Assembly: GCF_014279875.1 (NCBI RefSeq)
Contig: NZ_CP047952.1
Coordinates: 1,240,001 to 1,304,000, forward strand
Length of the DNA: 64,000 nucleotides
Origin: Synechococcus sp. MEDNS5
GTDB taxonomy: Bacteria; Cyanobacteriota; Cyanobacteriia; PCC-6307; Cyanobiaceae
Reading direction: 5' to 3'
In this document: in pieces, positions 53,812 to 63,001 of the stretch
Numbering within the stretch: position 1 is the stretch's first letter
Layout: each line of letters opens with the position of its first letter
Notes under the pieces: generated by a model
The model's database searches: none
What the model saw: the letters and a program-made list of their open reading frames with translations, nothing else
Told to the model about the DNA's origin: nothing
Made by a program: the position numbers and the translations under genes

Positions 53812-55392
53812 TCAGCCGTGAGAGCCTTCAGGCTGAGAGCCGATTCGCTCAAACAGATCAAGGCTTTCGGTGTTAAGCCCTACCAGATCAACCTCCGATC
53901 CACCTTGTTTCAGTTTCCTGATCAACTGATTGAGTGCTCCAACACCGCTCTGGTCCCAGATGTGCGCTGCAGACATATCAATAATGATTTTTGCTGGGTG
54001 CTCATGCACATCAAAGCCCTGGAGGAAATAGATTTTGCTCACGAAAAACAGTTGGCCCGTCACCACATAACGACGCAGATCTGGAGCAATATCCACCGGC
54101 TCCACACGAATCACTTTCGCAACCTTTCTGCTGAACAGAATCCCGGCAAGCGCCACTCCGGCCAACACACCCAGTGCCAGATTGTGGGGAGTGGTGAGCA
54201 TGGTCACGGCAAAGGTCATCAACATCACCGCCGTATCGCTCTTCGGAATAGAGCGAATCCTGCGCAGGCCCGCCACATCAGCGGTGCTGACTGCGATGCT
54301 GATCATCACGGCCACCAGTGCAGCCATCGGAATCTGCTGAAGCCAGGGTCTGGCCAGCAGGATCATCGCCAGCAGGCTGACGCCTGAAAACAGTGTGGAA
54401 AGGCGCGTTCGCCCTCCGTTGTCGATATTCATCACGGACTGCCCCACCAGCGCGCATCCCGCCATACCTCCAAAAAACGACGAGACGATATTGGCGATGC
54501 CTTGCCCCCGTGCCTCGCGATTTTTGTTCGACGTGCTGTCGGTGCGGTCGTCGAGAATGTCTTGGGTCAGGAAGGTTTCCATCAGCCCCACCAGGGAAAT
54601 CGCCATCGCCGTTGGCAAAACGATTCCAAGGGTTTCCAAGCTGAAGGGCACGCGCCCATCGGCCAGAGCACCAAAGGGGATCTGGAACACCGGCAGACCC
54701 GCAGGCAAGCTGCCCAGGCTTTGCACGGTGGGAATATCAAAGTTGAAGCCCATTGAAATCGCAGTGAGCACAACAATGGCCACCAACTGCGAAGGCACGG
54801 CACGGGTCAGTCGAGGAAGGCCGTAGATGATCAGCAGCCCCAACAGAACCAGCCCCCAGATCAAAGGCAACTGAGCGGCTTGGGGCAGAGCGTCATGCCC
54901 ATGGCCTGCAGCTGACGCCTCACCGAAATGGAGATTGATTCCGAGTTGGGGGAATTGAGCCTGGAAAATCAACAGTGCGAGGGCATTCACGAAGCCACTG
55001 AGAACCCCGAGAGGCACAAAACGCATCTGATAAGCCAGACGCATCCAGCCCCACAACACCTGCAGAAGCCCCGTGACGATCCCGGCCACCAGCAGATAAG
55101 TCAGGCCAAGGCCGGGTCCGCGAGCTTCGCCTGTGGCTACAAGGCCGGTCATCAACAGAGCGGTTGATCCCGTGGCCGACGTGATCATTGCCGAACGACC
55201 ACCCACAAAGGCGATGGTGATCGACAAGCAGAAGGCCCCGAACAAACCCACCTGGGGGTCAACGCCGGCAATCCCGGAAAAGGCAATGGCCTCGGGAATC
55301 ATGGCGAAGGCCACCACCAAGCCGGAAAGAAGCTCCTTGCTGGGGTTACCGATGAGGGACTCCAACCGCAGCGCTGCGGGTCCGGTTGCCAT
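53812..55392 (-). CDS. SulP family inorganic anion transporter
   Basis: 526 aa with 10-12 TMs and a short C-terminal STAS domain (from ~430; IIIDMSAAHIWDQSGVGAL). Conserved SulP features: LVVAFAMIPEAIAFSG near the N-terminus and SATGSTALLMTGLVA. Cyanobacterial SulP proteins include the BicA bicarbonate carrier, but this sequence departs from PCC 7002 BicA (SLVG.METFLTQDIL and other blocks differ), so sulfate, bicarbonate or another anion are all possible. Confidence 0.85.
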   Translation of the reverse strand: MATGPAALRLESLIGNPSKELLSGLVVAFAMIPEAIAFSGIAGVDPQVGLFGAFCLSITIAFVGGRSAMITSATGSTALLMTGLVATGEARGPGLGLTYLLVAGIVTGLLQVLWGWMRLAYQMRFVPLGVLSGFVNALALLIFQAQFPQLGINLHFGEASAAGHGHDALPQAAQLPLIWGLVLLGLLIIYGLPRLTRAVPSQLVAIVVLTAISMGFNFDIPTVQSLGSLPAGLPVFQIPFGALADGRVPFSLETLGIVLPTAMAISLVGLMETFLTQDILDDRTDSTSNKNREARGQGIANIVSSFFGGMAGCALVGQSVMNIDNGGRTRLSTLFSGVSLLAMILLARPWLQQIPMAALVAVMISIAVSTADVAGLRRIRSIPKSDTAVMLMTFAVTMLTTPHNLALGVLAGVALAGILFSRKVAKVIRVEPVDIAPDLRRYVVTGQLFFVSKIYFLQGFDVHEHPAKIIIDMSAAHIWDQSGVGALNQLIRKLKQGGSEVDLVGLNTESLDLFERIGSQPEGSHG

Positions 55393-55422
55393 AAATCAAT
55401 CTGTACGTGTGGCGACCGTATC

Positions 55423-56652
55423 TCAAAGCCGGCACAGACGTTGGTCGGGATCAAGCTCGGCCTTCAATTGCTTGAGTGATGGCAACCAGGATCCAAAGGC
55501 ATCCTTCAATTCCTGGTCATGAAAGGGAAGATGGTCATGGAGTTGAGCGAGATGCACCCCTGGGTTCAGCGCCATCAACGCCTCGCTCACACGCTCCATC
55601 CAATCCAGGGAATGCTGCCGTCCAGCACGGTCCTCAGGTGTCCAGGCCGCGGTGATCCAGGGCTTCCACTCAGCATTGCGATGGATGAATGATGTGGACG
55701 CCGATTCAACAGTGCCGGTTGCCCCACCCAGTTGCTGAGCACTGATTCGGCAGGACGGATGTGGCCTCCGCATCATCAGCTCACGCAGATGATCGACGAC
55801 TGACTCAGCCTCCTCCCCCCATCTCTGCCCGAGTCTGCCGAGCACCTCACAGTGGGACGGCAACGGTTGGCGATCAGTCGTGAGCCGGCCGAAAGCAGGA
55901 AGTGACAGCTGATCAGCACAGATCTCAGCGGCATCACCCGCCAGAGCCGGGAGCAGATCTGATGTGCACCCATCGGGAAGACCTTGCACGGCGTAGATCT
56001 CGACGTAGTCACCCCAGGACCATTGGAGGCTGGCTGAAGAAGGCCACTGCTCTGCCAAACGGATCCAATTCGGCAATAACTCAACAGCGATGCGCTCCTG
56101 CAGAACGGCCAGGGGCTCGATGGGGTGTGTCCTTAGCTCCAGTCCTGTCACGACAGCCAGAAAAGGAGCGGCGCCTAGAAGGCCTCGCCAGTAGCTGGCA
56201 GCCCGCTCATCACCGATGACGTGATCACGGTGAACATTGAAGGGTTCACCGTTCCCCCACACACCCTCAATCCGCTGGATATGGTCCATGGCCAAACCTT
56301 GAGAGCGACTCAGCGGACCCATCCCTCCGGTGAGCAGAAATCCAGATCCAGGCAATCCCGACAGCCCGATCGGCAGAGCGCGTCGATCGGAGCGCAGACC
56401 TTCGAGCAATTCAGCCATGGTGAGTCCGGTACCAATCGTGACCTGAGAAGACTCCACTTGATAACGGAGCTCCCGGTAACGCCGTCTCAGATCGAGCGTC
56501 CAGAGTCCATCACCGGCACAACGACTGCTCGTTGCACCAGAGCTCACCAACAACGGGGTTGGATGCAGAGGGTGAGCCAATACAGCTGGCAATAGCTCAG
56601 GGCCAAGGATGAGCCGTCCTTCAGATCGTGCATCCTGTGCCAAAGCATTCAT
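55423..56652 (-). CDS. FAD-binding oxidase (PCMH-type)
   Basis: 409 aa from the ATG at 56652; a GTG at 56697 would leave only 5 nt to the divergent gene. N-terminal PCMH-like FAD domain with VTIGTGLTMAELLEGLRS and LPGSGFLLTGGMGPLSR, and a C-terminal BBE-like end (HDHLPFHDQELKDAFGSWLP...DPDQRL). Such enzymes oxidise hydroxy-acids or sugars; substrate unknown. Confidence 0.8.
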   Translation of the reverse strand: MNALAQDARSEGRLILGPELLPAVLAHPLHPTPLLVSSGATSSRCAGDGLWTLDLRRRYRELRYQVESSQVTIGTGLTMAELLEGLRSDRRALPIGLSGLPGSGFLLTGGMGPLSRSQGLAMDHIQRIEGVWGNGEPFNVHRDHVIGDERAASYWRGLLGAAPFLAVVTGLELRTHPIEPLAVLQERIAVELLPNWIRLAEQWPSSASLQWSWGDYVEIYAVQGLPDGCTSDLLPALAGDAAEICADQLSLPAFGRLTTDRQPLPSHCEVLGRLGQRWGEEAESVVDHLRELMMRRPHPSCRISAQQLGGATGTVESASTSFIHRNAEWKPWITAAWTPEDRAGRQHSLDWMERVSEALMALNPGVHLAQLHDHLPFHDQELKDAFGSWLPSLKQLKAELDPDQRLCRL

Positions 56653-56702
56653 GACATCACGCTCACGGGGACGAATAGGTTCGGTAGAGATGCCCACTCA
56701 GT

Positions 56703-57797
56703 GTGACCCTGGCGCTCGATGCTCTTTCTGATCGGAAACATGGTGTTCTGATCTGCGGTCATGGGAGCAGGAACCGTCTGGCGGTTGAGGAATTCGAAGG
56801 CCTCGCCCATGGACTGAAGGCCAGACTTCCTGACCTTCCTGTGGAGTACGGCTTTCTTGAATTTGCTCAACCCATTCTCCGTGAAGCACTCGATCGCCTC
56901 CGGGCCCAGGGAGTTAAGAAGGTTCTGGCCATCCCGGCGATGCTATTTGCCGCCGGGCATGCCAAGAACGACATTCCATCGGTCCTCAACACCTACAGCG
57001 CTGAAACGGGTCTGGACATCGATTACGGCCGGGAACTGGGCGTTGATCGCCTAATGATTGCTGCAGCAGGAGCACGAATCCGCGAGGCACTCATGGCTGC
57101 GGATCCCTGCCCGGCTGCGGACACCCTGCTGGTCGTCGTTGGACGGGGATCATCGGATCCCGATGCCAACTCGAACGTGGCCAAAGTGACCCGCATGCTG
57201 GTGGAAGGCTTTGGCTTCGGCTGGGGTGAAACGGTGTACTCAGGCGTCACATTTCCCTTGGTGGATCCGGGTCTGCGGCACGTTGTGAAGCTGGGGTTTA
57301 AGCGAATCGTCGTTTTTCCTTATTTCCTGTTTTCGGGAGTGCTGGTGAGCCGAATCAGACAGCACACCCATGGTGTTGCTGAAGATCATCCCAACATCGA
57401 TTTCCTTGATGCCCCCTATCTCGGAGATCACAGCTTCGTGCTGGACACGTTCCTCGAAAGGGTGAGCGAGGTGCTGGGGGGAGAAGCGGCCATGAACTGC
57501 TCACTTTGCAAGTACAGAGCCCAGGTGCTGGGGTTCGAGCAGGAAGTGGGCCTGGAGCAAGCCAGTCACCACCATCACGTGGAGGGCCTCACTGAGGCCT
57601 GCGACCTGTGCGAGAGGGAGTGCACTGGCGCTTGCCAGCCCGACGGAGTCCCGATTCCACTTGGGGGCAACCAGCACCACAGCCATGACCACAGCCATGG
57701 ACACCACCATCCCTACCCCCATGCAGAACACCCCCTCGGGCCCAACACGCTGCGGAGCGCGTCGTCACAGGTCGACACATCTGAGCCCGAAAGCTGA
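56703..57797 (+). CDS. sirohydrochlorin chelatase (CbiX/SirB-like) with metal-rich tail
   Basis: 364 aa, GTG start. Two tandem CbiX units are visible: GVLICGHGSRNR and LLVVVGRGSSDP, and the paired His-type site in AIPAMLFAAGHAKND. Inserts Fe(II) or Co(II) into sirohydrochlorin. After the catalytic part come MNCSLCKYR, CDLCERECTGACQ and a His-rich run (HHSHDHSHGHHHPYPHAEH), a metal-binding or delivery tail. Divergent from the FAD oxidase gene. Confidence 0.9.
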   Translation: MTLALDALSDRKHGVLICGHGSRNRLAVEEFEGLAHGLKARLPDLPVEYGFLEFAQPILREALDRLRAQGVKKVLAIPAMLFAAGHAKNDIPSVLNTYSAETGLDIDYGRELGVDRLMIAAAGARIREALMAADPCPAADTLLVVVGRGSSDPDANSNVAKVTRMLVEGFGFGWGETVYSGVTFPLVDPGLRHVVKLGFKRIVVFPYFLFSGVLVSRIRQHTHGVAEDHPNIDFLDAPYLGDHSFVLDTFLERVSEVLGGEAAMNCSLCKYRAQVLGFEQEVGLEQASHHHHVEGLTEACDLCERECTGACQPDGVPIPLGGNQHHSHDHSHGHHHPYPHAEHPLGPNTLRSASSQVDTSEPES

Positions 57798-58189
57798 AGC
57801 AATTCAGACAGTTTTCGATGCTCACCCGTCTCTGTCTCAATGCGTCACAAGAGACACGCACTCATCAGAGTGACTGATCAATCGTTGGAACTGTGGAGAT
57901 CGCGATCTTTTTTCCACAACTTCAGGGCCGTTTTCCACTGATCAATCGCAGAAACCCCAGCACTCATCCCTGGACTGTGGGGAGTTCCATGGGGGGCAGC
58001 AACCACTTGACAACCGAAGCACTACTGCCTTAAGGGGAACAAAAAGTCCTCAACGCGCTTAAAGAAGACTGGCGGAGAGATGAGTCTCAATCGAGATCAG
58101 GATTCGATGGCATTCAACCTGTGCACTTTGACGACAAGGGGTTGGTTGTGGCTTCCTTACCAGTGAAATAAAGAACGCCTGGAGGGCTG
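57798..58189. promoter_or_regulatory. 0.4-kb non-coding stretch with DnaA-box-like 9-mers and a direct repeat
   Basis: No convincing CDS (a 28-codon frame at 58081 is weak). It holds TTTTCCACA at 57910-57918, one mismatch to the DnaA box TTATCCACA and identical to a form seen in cyanobacteria; TTTTCCACT at 57931-57939; and TGTGGAGAT on the opposite strand at 57892-57900. The 12-mer ACTGATCAATCG is repeated at 57873-57884 and 57937-57948. A 10-bp palindrome, GATCGCGATC, lies at 57898-57907. No dnaN or dnaA is in the window. Confidence 0.55.
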
Positions 58190-58456
58190 ATGGATCGGAA
58201 TCATCTTGAACGCTGCATTGATTCGCAAACACCAACCAGCGAAGCGGAGTCGCCCTTTGTGAGCCTTGAAGCGGAGATTCCCGAAGTGCTTTACGAAGGC
58301 ATGAAAAGCTTCATCGGCTCCAATCCCTCTTGGGACCAATACCAGGTGATGAGTTCTGCACTGGCCCAGTTCCTATTCCAGAACGGCTGCTCTGAGAAGG
58401 CTGTGACGCAGCGCTACCTCGATGACCTCTTCAGCCGCAGTCGCTCGCAGGCCTGA
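58190..58456 (+). CDS. DUF2811 domain protein
   Basis: 88 aa. Contains VSLEAEIPEVLYEGMKSFIG and WDQYQVMSSALAQFLFQNG, which fits the small cyanobacterial DUF2811 family. Function unknown. It starts after the 0.4-kb stretch with DnaA-box-like sites and overlaps the GMC oxidoreductase convergently by 26 nt. Confidence 0.82.
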   Translation: MDRNHLERCIDSQTPTSEAESPFVSLEAEIPEVLYEGMKSFIGSNPSWDQYQVMSSALAQFLFQNGCSEKAVTQRYLDDLFSRSRSQA

Positions 58457-60092
58457 GAGCTTCCAGGCAGGCACGACGGGTAATGGCCATCATCGTGAGT
58501 GTTGGACTTTGCCATCCGGATGAGGGCCAGCAGGCACCATCCACCACCAGCACGTTCCGGCAGCGCCACAATCGATTGCAAGAGTCCACAACGCTCGTCT
58601 CTTCTCTGAGGCCCATGGGAGCCCCACCCACTTCATGGATGTAATACCCCGGAGGCGGGGCATCCTCTTGAACAGCGATGGCTCCGCGGACGACGGGTTC
58701 AACGAAAGGGAGATGCAACAAATCAGCGAGTGAAGCTGAAGTGCCACCAGCAATGTCGATGCAGTCTCGAATGGTGTTTTGCATGTGCGACACCATCGCC
58801 TTTTCATTGGGCCCCCAGCGGCAGCTGATCATGGGCATCGGCACCCCGAGAGGATCACAGCGATCCGAGAGTGAGACGCGATTGGCCTCAGAGGCCAAGA
58901 CCTCTCCATGGCCGATCAGAAAGCCGAGGCGATGATCGGGTTGGCGCTTGAGCCACCAAGGAGGATCAAAGCGATTGATCGCACCCCAGAGTCCATAGCC
59001 CCGCAGAAACGAACGCCCGTTGCAGTGGGCAGGATCATTCCCAAAGGGGAGGAAAAAGCTTCCCGCACCCGAAAGCAGGCTGGATGGATCCTGCTCCTGC
59101 ATGGGCGTCCTGCCGGTCAGCGATGGCACTGAAAAAAAGCGGCAACAGGACACGTGATCCATGAGGCCTTGACCCAGCAAACCGGATGAATCGCGGAAAC
59201 CGCGGGAATCGTGCTGTTGCTCCGATTGCAGCAGCAACCGAAGGCTGGCGATGGTTGAAGCACACAGCACAATCAGATCGGCTTCAAGGAGACGCTGCTC
59301 ACCGCTTGAGCGATCCACCACAACGACGGCTCTGGCTTTGTCCTGACCGGGATGCATCACCAAATTCACGACCATGGAGCCGCTGAGCAGCTCCACCCGG
59401 CCTGAAGCCATGGCATGCAGCAACGTCGATCCGTTGCTGCTCGATTGGGGCCAGGACGATTGGGAGCCAGGAGGGCGTGCTGAGAAACCGCGGGAGTGAA
59501 TCAAGGGAACGCCCCGATGTCTCCGCAAGGCGCAGCGGAAACTCTCCTCCTCAGGGAGCAAGGGCAGAGCCGGAGCCAACACGCCATCAGGAAGATGCTG
59601 AAGACCATCTTGGTTTCCTCTCACCTGAAAAAAGCGCTCAAGAGCGCTGTAGTGCGGGTCCAGATCGTCGTGACCAATCGGCCAGCTTTGTCCGTAACCA
59701 TCGGCATCAGCAGCCTTGAAGTCGTAGTCCGAAAGACGCAGCGTGATTCCTCCCCAGGTCAGGCTGCGACCTCCCACCTGACGGCCCTGGGTCCAAAGAT
59801 AAGGTTGGTCCGCAGGTGTGATGTACGGATATTGATGTTCGTCGGCATACAAAGCAGGATTCTGCTTCCAGTAACCGGGATGCTGGGATTGTCGTTGATG
59901 CCGACCACTCAGCAGACCCTCAGCGCGCCTAAAACTGTTCGCCGGTTCTGATCCGAGTGCTTGCTCAGGAGTTTGATCAGGGCCTGCTTCAACAACAAGC
60001 ACGCGCACTCCGGCTTTGGCGAGGGTCATCGCAGCCACACCTCCAGTGGCTCCGGAACCAATCACAATGGCATCGAAGGGATGGTGCGGCAT
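58431..60092 (-). CDS. GMC family oxidoreductase
   Basis: 553 aa. Flavoprotein with Rossmann IVIGSGATGGVAAMTLAKAG, GMC signature near GGRSLTWGGITLRLSDYDF, and the C-terminal GGAPMGLREETSVVDSCNRLW and WPSSGWQSPTLTMMAI. Typically oxidises alcohols or sugar-like substrates using FAD; substrate unknown. No signal peptide, so cytoplasmic. Confidence 0.9.
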   Translation of the reverse strand: MPHHPFDAIVIGSGATGGVAAMTLAKAGVRVLVVEAGPDQTPEQALGSEPANSFRRAEGLLSGRHQRQSQHPGYWKQNPALYADEHQYPYITPADQPYLWTQGRQVGGRSLTWGGITLRLSDYDFKAADADGYGQSWPIGHDDLDPHYSALERFFQVRGNQDGLQHLPDGVLAPALPLLPEEESFRCALRRHRGVPLIHSRGFSARPPGSQSSWPQSSSNGSTLLHAMASGRVELLSGSMVVNLVMHPGQDKARAVVVVDRSSGEQRLLEADLIVLCASTIASLRLLLQSEQQHDSRGFRDSSGLLGQGLMDHVSCCRFFSVPSLTGRTPMQEQDPSSLLSGAGSFFLPFGNDPAHCNGRSFLRGYGLWGAINRFDPPWWLKRQPDHRLGFLIGHGEVLASEANRVSLSDRCDPLGVPMPMISCRWGPNEKAMVSHMQNTIRDCIDIAGGTSASLADLLHLPFVEPVVRGAIAVQEDAPPPGYYIHEVGGAPMGLREETSVVDSCNRLWRCRNVLVVDGACWPSSGWQSPTLTMMAITRRACLEALRPASDCG

Positions 60093-60229
60093 TCGGTTAG
60101 AAGCGATCCATTTCAGGACGCCTGAACGTCAGAGAAATACGCGGAGTTGCGATGTTGCGATGAAAAACAAGCCGTGTAAACGACATCTTGCCAGCGCAGA
60201 CAATCGCACCACAATCTCAAGAAAGCAAT

Positions 60230-60253
60230 AAAAAAACCCCACGACTGCGGGGC
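60230..60253 (-). terminator. rho-independent terminator for tRNA-fMet
   Basis: On the minus strand a G/C hairpin (CCCC ... GGGG with an eight-base loop) is followed by a run of T, 12 nt beyond the 3' end of the initiator tRNA. Both stem and U-tract are clear. Confidence 0.75.
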
Positions 60254-60264
60254 TATTTCGAAGT

Positions 60265-60341
<77 letters not shown>

Positions 60342-60391
60342 GTGACTTGATCACTATACAACTTGGTGTCGAACGACACCACGAATGTGAT

Positions 60392-61363
60392 TTATGAACG
60401 CAGTTCTCCTTCCACCACAAGGTGAACGCCAGGGTTGAGAAGCAACAGTTGCTCTTCCAGCTCCTGAAGACCGCTTGGAGTAAGCCAATCCAACTGGCGC
60501 AATACATGCAAAGCAACAGCCTGCTTGGCGCGACGCGCTCCATCCACGACCTTGATCGCGACTCCAAGGCCGTCTCCAGTTCGACTGAGACATTGAATTC
60601 CCTCGGCACCTCCCTTGCTGATGACCTGATTGTGGGAGCGCCGCATCAGCTCGGTGTCAAACCGTCCTTCCCCAGCCACAAGCTCGGGGTGAGCCAGCAT
60701 GGCGCGGCTAATCTGCTCCATCTCAGCGTGGGTTGAGGCACCGAGGTGGGCGTAAAGAAGACCGATTTGGGCCAACTGAAGTCTGAGGGTGGGGGCTCCG
60801 CAGTCGTCTCGTTCAGCCACGAGCTCTTCCGCAGGCAGACCGAGCAGTTCAGCAACGCGACGGTTCACCTCCTGCTGAATGGGATGGTCTCCACGCAAGT
60901 AAGAGTCGAGAGGCCAGCCCATCTTCTTGGCTGTGATTAAAAACCCGGCATGTTTGCCCGAACAGTTGTGTTCGAGAGGACTGCGAGCCCCATCAGGAAT
61001 GGGGCATTGGAGATGGTGACTGTCCAACTCAGCATTCCAAAGCAGACGGAACGCCTCCCTGGCATGGGTCGGAGTCCCGGCATGGGAGGCACAACTGATG
61101 GCGATTCCCCGTTCGCCACAGCTGAAAGCCTCCGATGCTCCGCTGCTCAACAAGGGCAAAGCCTGAAAGGGTTTGAGAGCCGAACGCACGAATGTTTCAT
61201 GATCTGGCTCTCCGGCTCTCATCAACACACGGCCGCGGCTGTCGCAGACAACAACATGAACCCGGTGGCTGGATTCAATCGACGCGCCTCGCCTCAGGTG
61301 CACTTCCAAGGGCGGAACTGCGGACGTTCGCGCTGAACCTCTGTATCCAGATGGAAGCGGCAT
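60392..61363 (-). CDS. L-asparaginase II family protein
   Basis: 323 aa from the ATG at 61363 (the frame is open to 61414). It shows the LALANAI-type asparaginase II pattern: GRVLMRAGEPDHETFVRSAL and LKPFQALPLLSSG, CASHAGTPTHAREAF, EHNCSGKHAGFL and DDCGAPT, and a C-terminal GGAEGIQCLS. Hydrolyses asparagine; activity unproven. Cytoplasmic. Confidence 0.88.
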   Translation of the reverse strand: MPLPSGYRGSARTSAVPPLEVHLRRGASIESSHRVHVVVCDSRGRVLMRAGEPDHETFVRSALKPFQALPLLSSGASEAFSCGERGIAISCASHAGTPTHAREAFRLLWNAELDSHHLQCPIPDGARSPLEHNCSGKHAGFLITAKKMGWPLDSYLRGDHPIQQEVNRRVAELLGLPAEELVAERDDCGAPTLRLQLAQIGLLYAHLGASTHAEMEQISRAMLAHPELVAGEGRFDTELMRRSHNQVISKGGAEGIQCLSRTGDGLGVAIKVVDGARRAKQAVALHVLRQLDWLTPSGLQELEEQLLLLNPGVHLVVEGELRS

Positions 61364-61385
61364 GAAAGAACGAGATCCCCTGGGT

Positions 61386-61880
61386 TCAGAGAGCTTGACA
61401 GATGCTCGCACCACCGAGCATCAAGCCGGTGACGAGCGCCATCGCACGGCCAAGGCGGCCGAGAATCGGACGTACTTCGTGTTGGGCCAGCAAGAGATCA
61501 CGCTCACGCCAGGCCAGAGGCTTTTCCCAAATCTGGCCGTCGTACCAGCCTGACTCTTCATATTCAACCTGCTCAGACAGCAATCGTTTGTGCACATAGC
61601 TCCACCCGAGCCATTGACGCACCAGAAGCAGCATCGGCAGCACGAGTGCCGCAACCCCCCCTGCCAGACACAGTCGCACCGGGTCGTTCCGAAGAGTCCA
61701 GCTTCCACTCGCCACCAGAACGCTGACCGGTGAAATGAGCAGCCAACTGATCAGTAGAGCCCGATCGAGATTGTTCTGTGACTGGCATGGCCACGAAAAA
61801 AACCAAGAACGGCTCAGTTCGACGAACTCCTCCTGGGGACGCTGCTCAGGCGGAACAGGACAGGACACGCTGGAGACCAT
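61386..61880 (-). CDS. ycf36: CGLD27/Ycf36 family membrane protein
   Basis: 164 aa. N-terminal CPVPPEQRPQEEFVELSRS and a following SWFFSW, then two TM segments and the C-terminal EYEESGWYDGQIWEKP, a signature of CGLD27/Ycf36 of cyanobacteria, green algae and plants. In Chlamydomonas CGLD27 is induced by iron deficiency; a cyanobacterial role is not known to me. Starts 9 nt before the rsfS stop. Confidence 0.88.
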   Translation of the reverse strand: MVSSVSCPVPPEQRPQEEFVELSRSWFFSWPCQSQNNLDRALLISWLLISPVSVLVASGSWTLRNDPVRLCLAGGVAALVLPMLLLVRQWLGWSYVHKRLLSEQVEYEESGWYDGQIWEKPLAWRERDLLLAQHEVRPILGRLGRAMALVTGLMLGGASICQAL

Positions 61881-61889
61881 GTAGGGATC

Positions 61890-62255
61890 TCAGTCCTTCG
61901 TGGGATTCGACGTTAGATGGGGGCGGCGCTGGCCGTGGCTCCAGAACGCTTCAAGGTCGTAATAACTGCGCTCCCCTGGCTGAAGCACATGAACGATCAG
62001 TTCGCCGTAATCCAAGAGGGCCCATCGTCCTTCATTGATTCCTTCCTTGCGGAGCGGCAGGCGCTGAACGTCCTCTTCCAGCCGGTCTTCGACGGAACGG
62101 GCGATCGCGCGAACCTGCACATCGCTCTGCCCTCCAGCGATCACCATCCAGTCGGCCAGACTTGAAACCTCATCCACGCGAATGAGCTGGATATCCACAG
62201 CCTTGCGATCGTCACAGGCTTCAGCGGCCAGTTCAGCCAGCTGCTCACTATCCAT
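61890..62255 (-). CDS. rsfS: ribosomal silencing factor RsfS
   Basis: 121 aa from the ATG at 62255. RsfS/Iojap fold: AVDIQLIRVDEVSSLADWMVIAGGQSDVQ (partly shown), EGRWALLDYGELIVHVLQPGER and YDLEAFWSHG. Binds L14 of the 50S subunit to block joining when nutrients are limiting. Overlaps the DUF3318 gene by 8 nt. Confidence 0.94.
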   Translation of the reverse strand: MDSEQLAELAAEACDDRKAVDIQLIRVDEVSSLADWMVIAGGQSDVQVRAIARSVEDRLEEDVQRLPLRKEGINEGRWALLDYGELIVHVLQPGERSYYDLEAFWSHGQRRPHLTSNPTKD

Positions 62256-62883
62256 AGACGTTCTCACTGGTAACGGATTGACGAGACCCCTGTTGCTGAG
62301 CCATTTCAGCTCGGGCCTTACCGGCACTCTTGCGCAGAGCCTCCAGGCGATCCTCATAAAACCCCCTCTTCTTCTTCTTCCTGGTCTTCTCCACCAGATC
62401 CTTGAGAGCACCGCCAAGGCTCTTGTAGGCATTCGGGACGCTGTAACCGAAGCGGCAGGCGAGATCAATCGCACGCTCATCAGCTGCAATGGCATCCCGC
62501 AAACGCTTCTCGGCGTTGTTTTTGAGATAGAGCCGGTACCCCGCGAACCCGGATAGCCCCAAGGCCATGATCAGCAGCAGCCCGTCCTGAACCCAGAGTT
62601 CCCCAATGGCCCCCCCAAGGCCGATGGCAAGCGCGGCCATCTCCCAACCGTCTCGCGGGATGGTGTCGTTCTGAATTCGCCCCACCTCATGCCAGAAGAG
62701 CAAGTTGCGGTAATCCAGAGCGAGGCTGTCCCAGGCATCGAGGTCAACCTGAATCTCCACTTCGTCGCGACCGATTTCCTCCAGGGTGATCAGAGCAGGA
62801 TCAACTGCTGCGGCGGCCTCAACGAACACCCAGCTCTGCATTTCGGGGGGCAGCAGCCCCTTCAGGCGCTGGAGTTCGCTCAT
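62248..62883 (-). CDS. DUF3318 protein
   Basis: 211 aa from ATG 62883 (MSELQRLKGLLPPEMQSWVF). The N-terminal ~90 residues are soluble; a TM region (MAALAIGLGGAIGELWVQDG; LLLIMALGLSGFAGYRLYL) follows; the C-terminus is basic (VEKTRKKKKRGFYEDRLEAL). Matches the cyanobacterial DUF3318 family as I know it. Function unknown; encoded with rsfS. Confidence 0.85.
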   Translation of the reverse strand: MSELQRLKGLLPPEMQSWVFVEAAAAVDPALITLEEIGRDEVEIQVDLDAWDSLALDYRNLLFWHEVGRIQNDTIPRDGWEMAALAIGLGGAIGELWVQDGLLLIMALGLSGFAGYRLYLKNNAEKRLRDAIAADERAIDLACRFGYSVPNAYKSLGGALKDLVEKTRKKKKRGFYEDRLEALRKSAGKARAEMAQQQGSRQSVTSENVYG

Positions 62884-63001
62884 GATTTTCACTGTCTCAC
62901 CTGACCCTCAAAGTTAGCGACTCGTCAGCTCGGATTGTTGAAAATGCTCCCAAGCCCATGGGCTGCGTGGGAGACTCATAAGGTTTGGCCATCCATCATC
63001 A

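Noticed and set aside
53812-55392. calling the SulP protein BicA
   Set aside because: Key blocks differ from known BicA, so the safer family-level name is used.
57873-57984. replication origin
   Set aside because: There is no dnaN or dnaA in the window and only one box close to consensus; listed as a finding, not as an origin.
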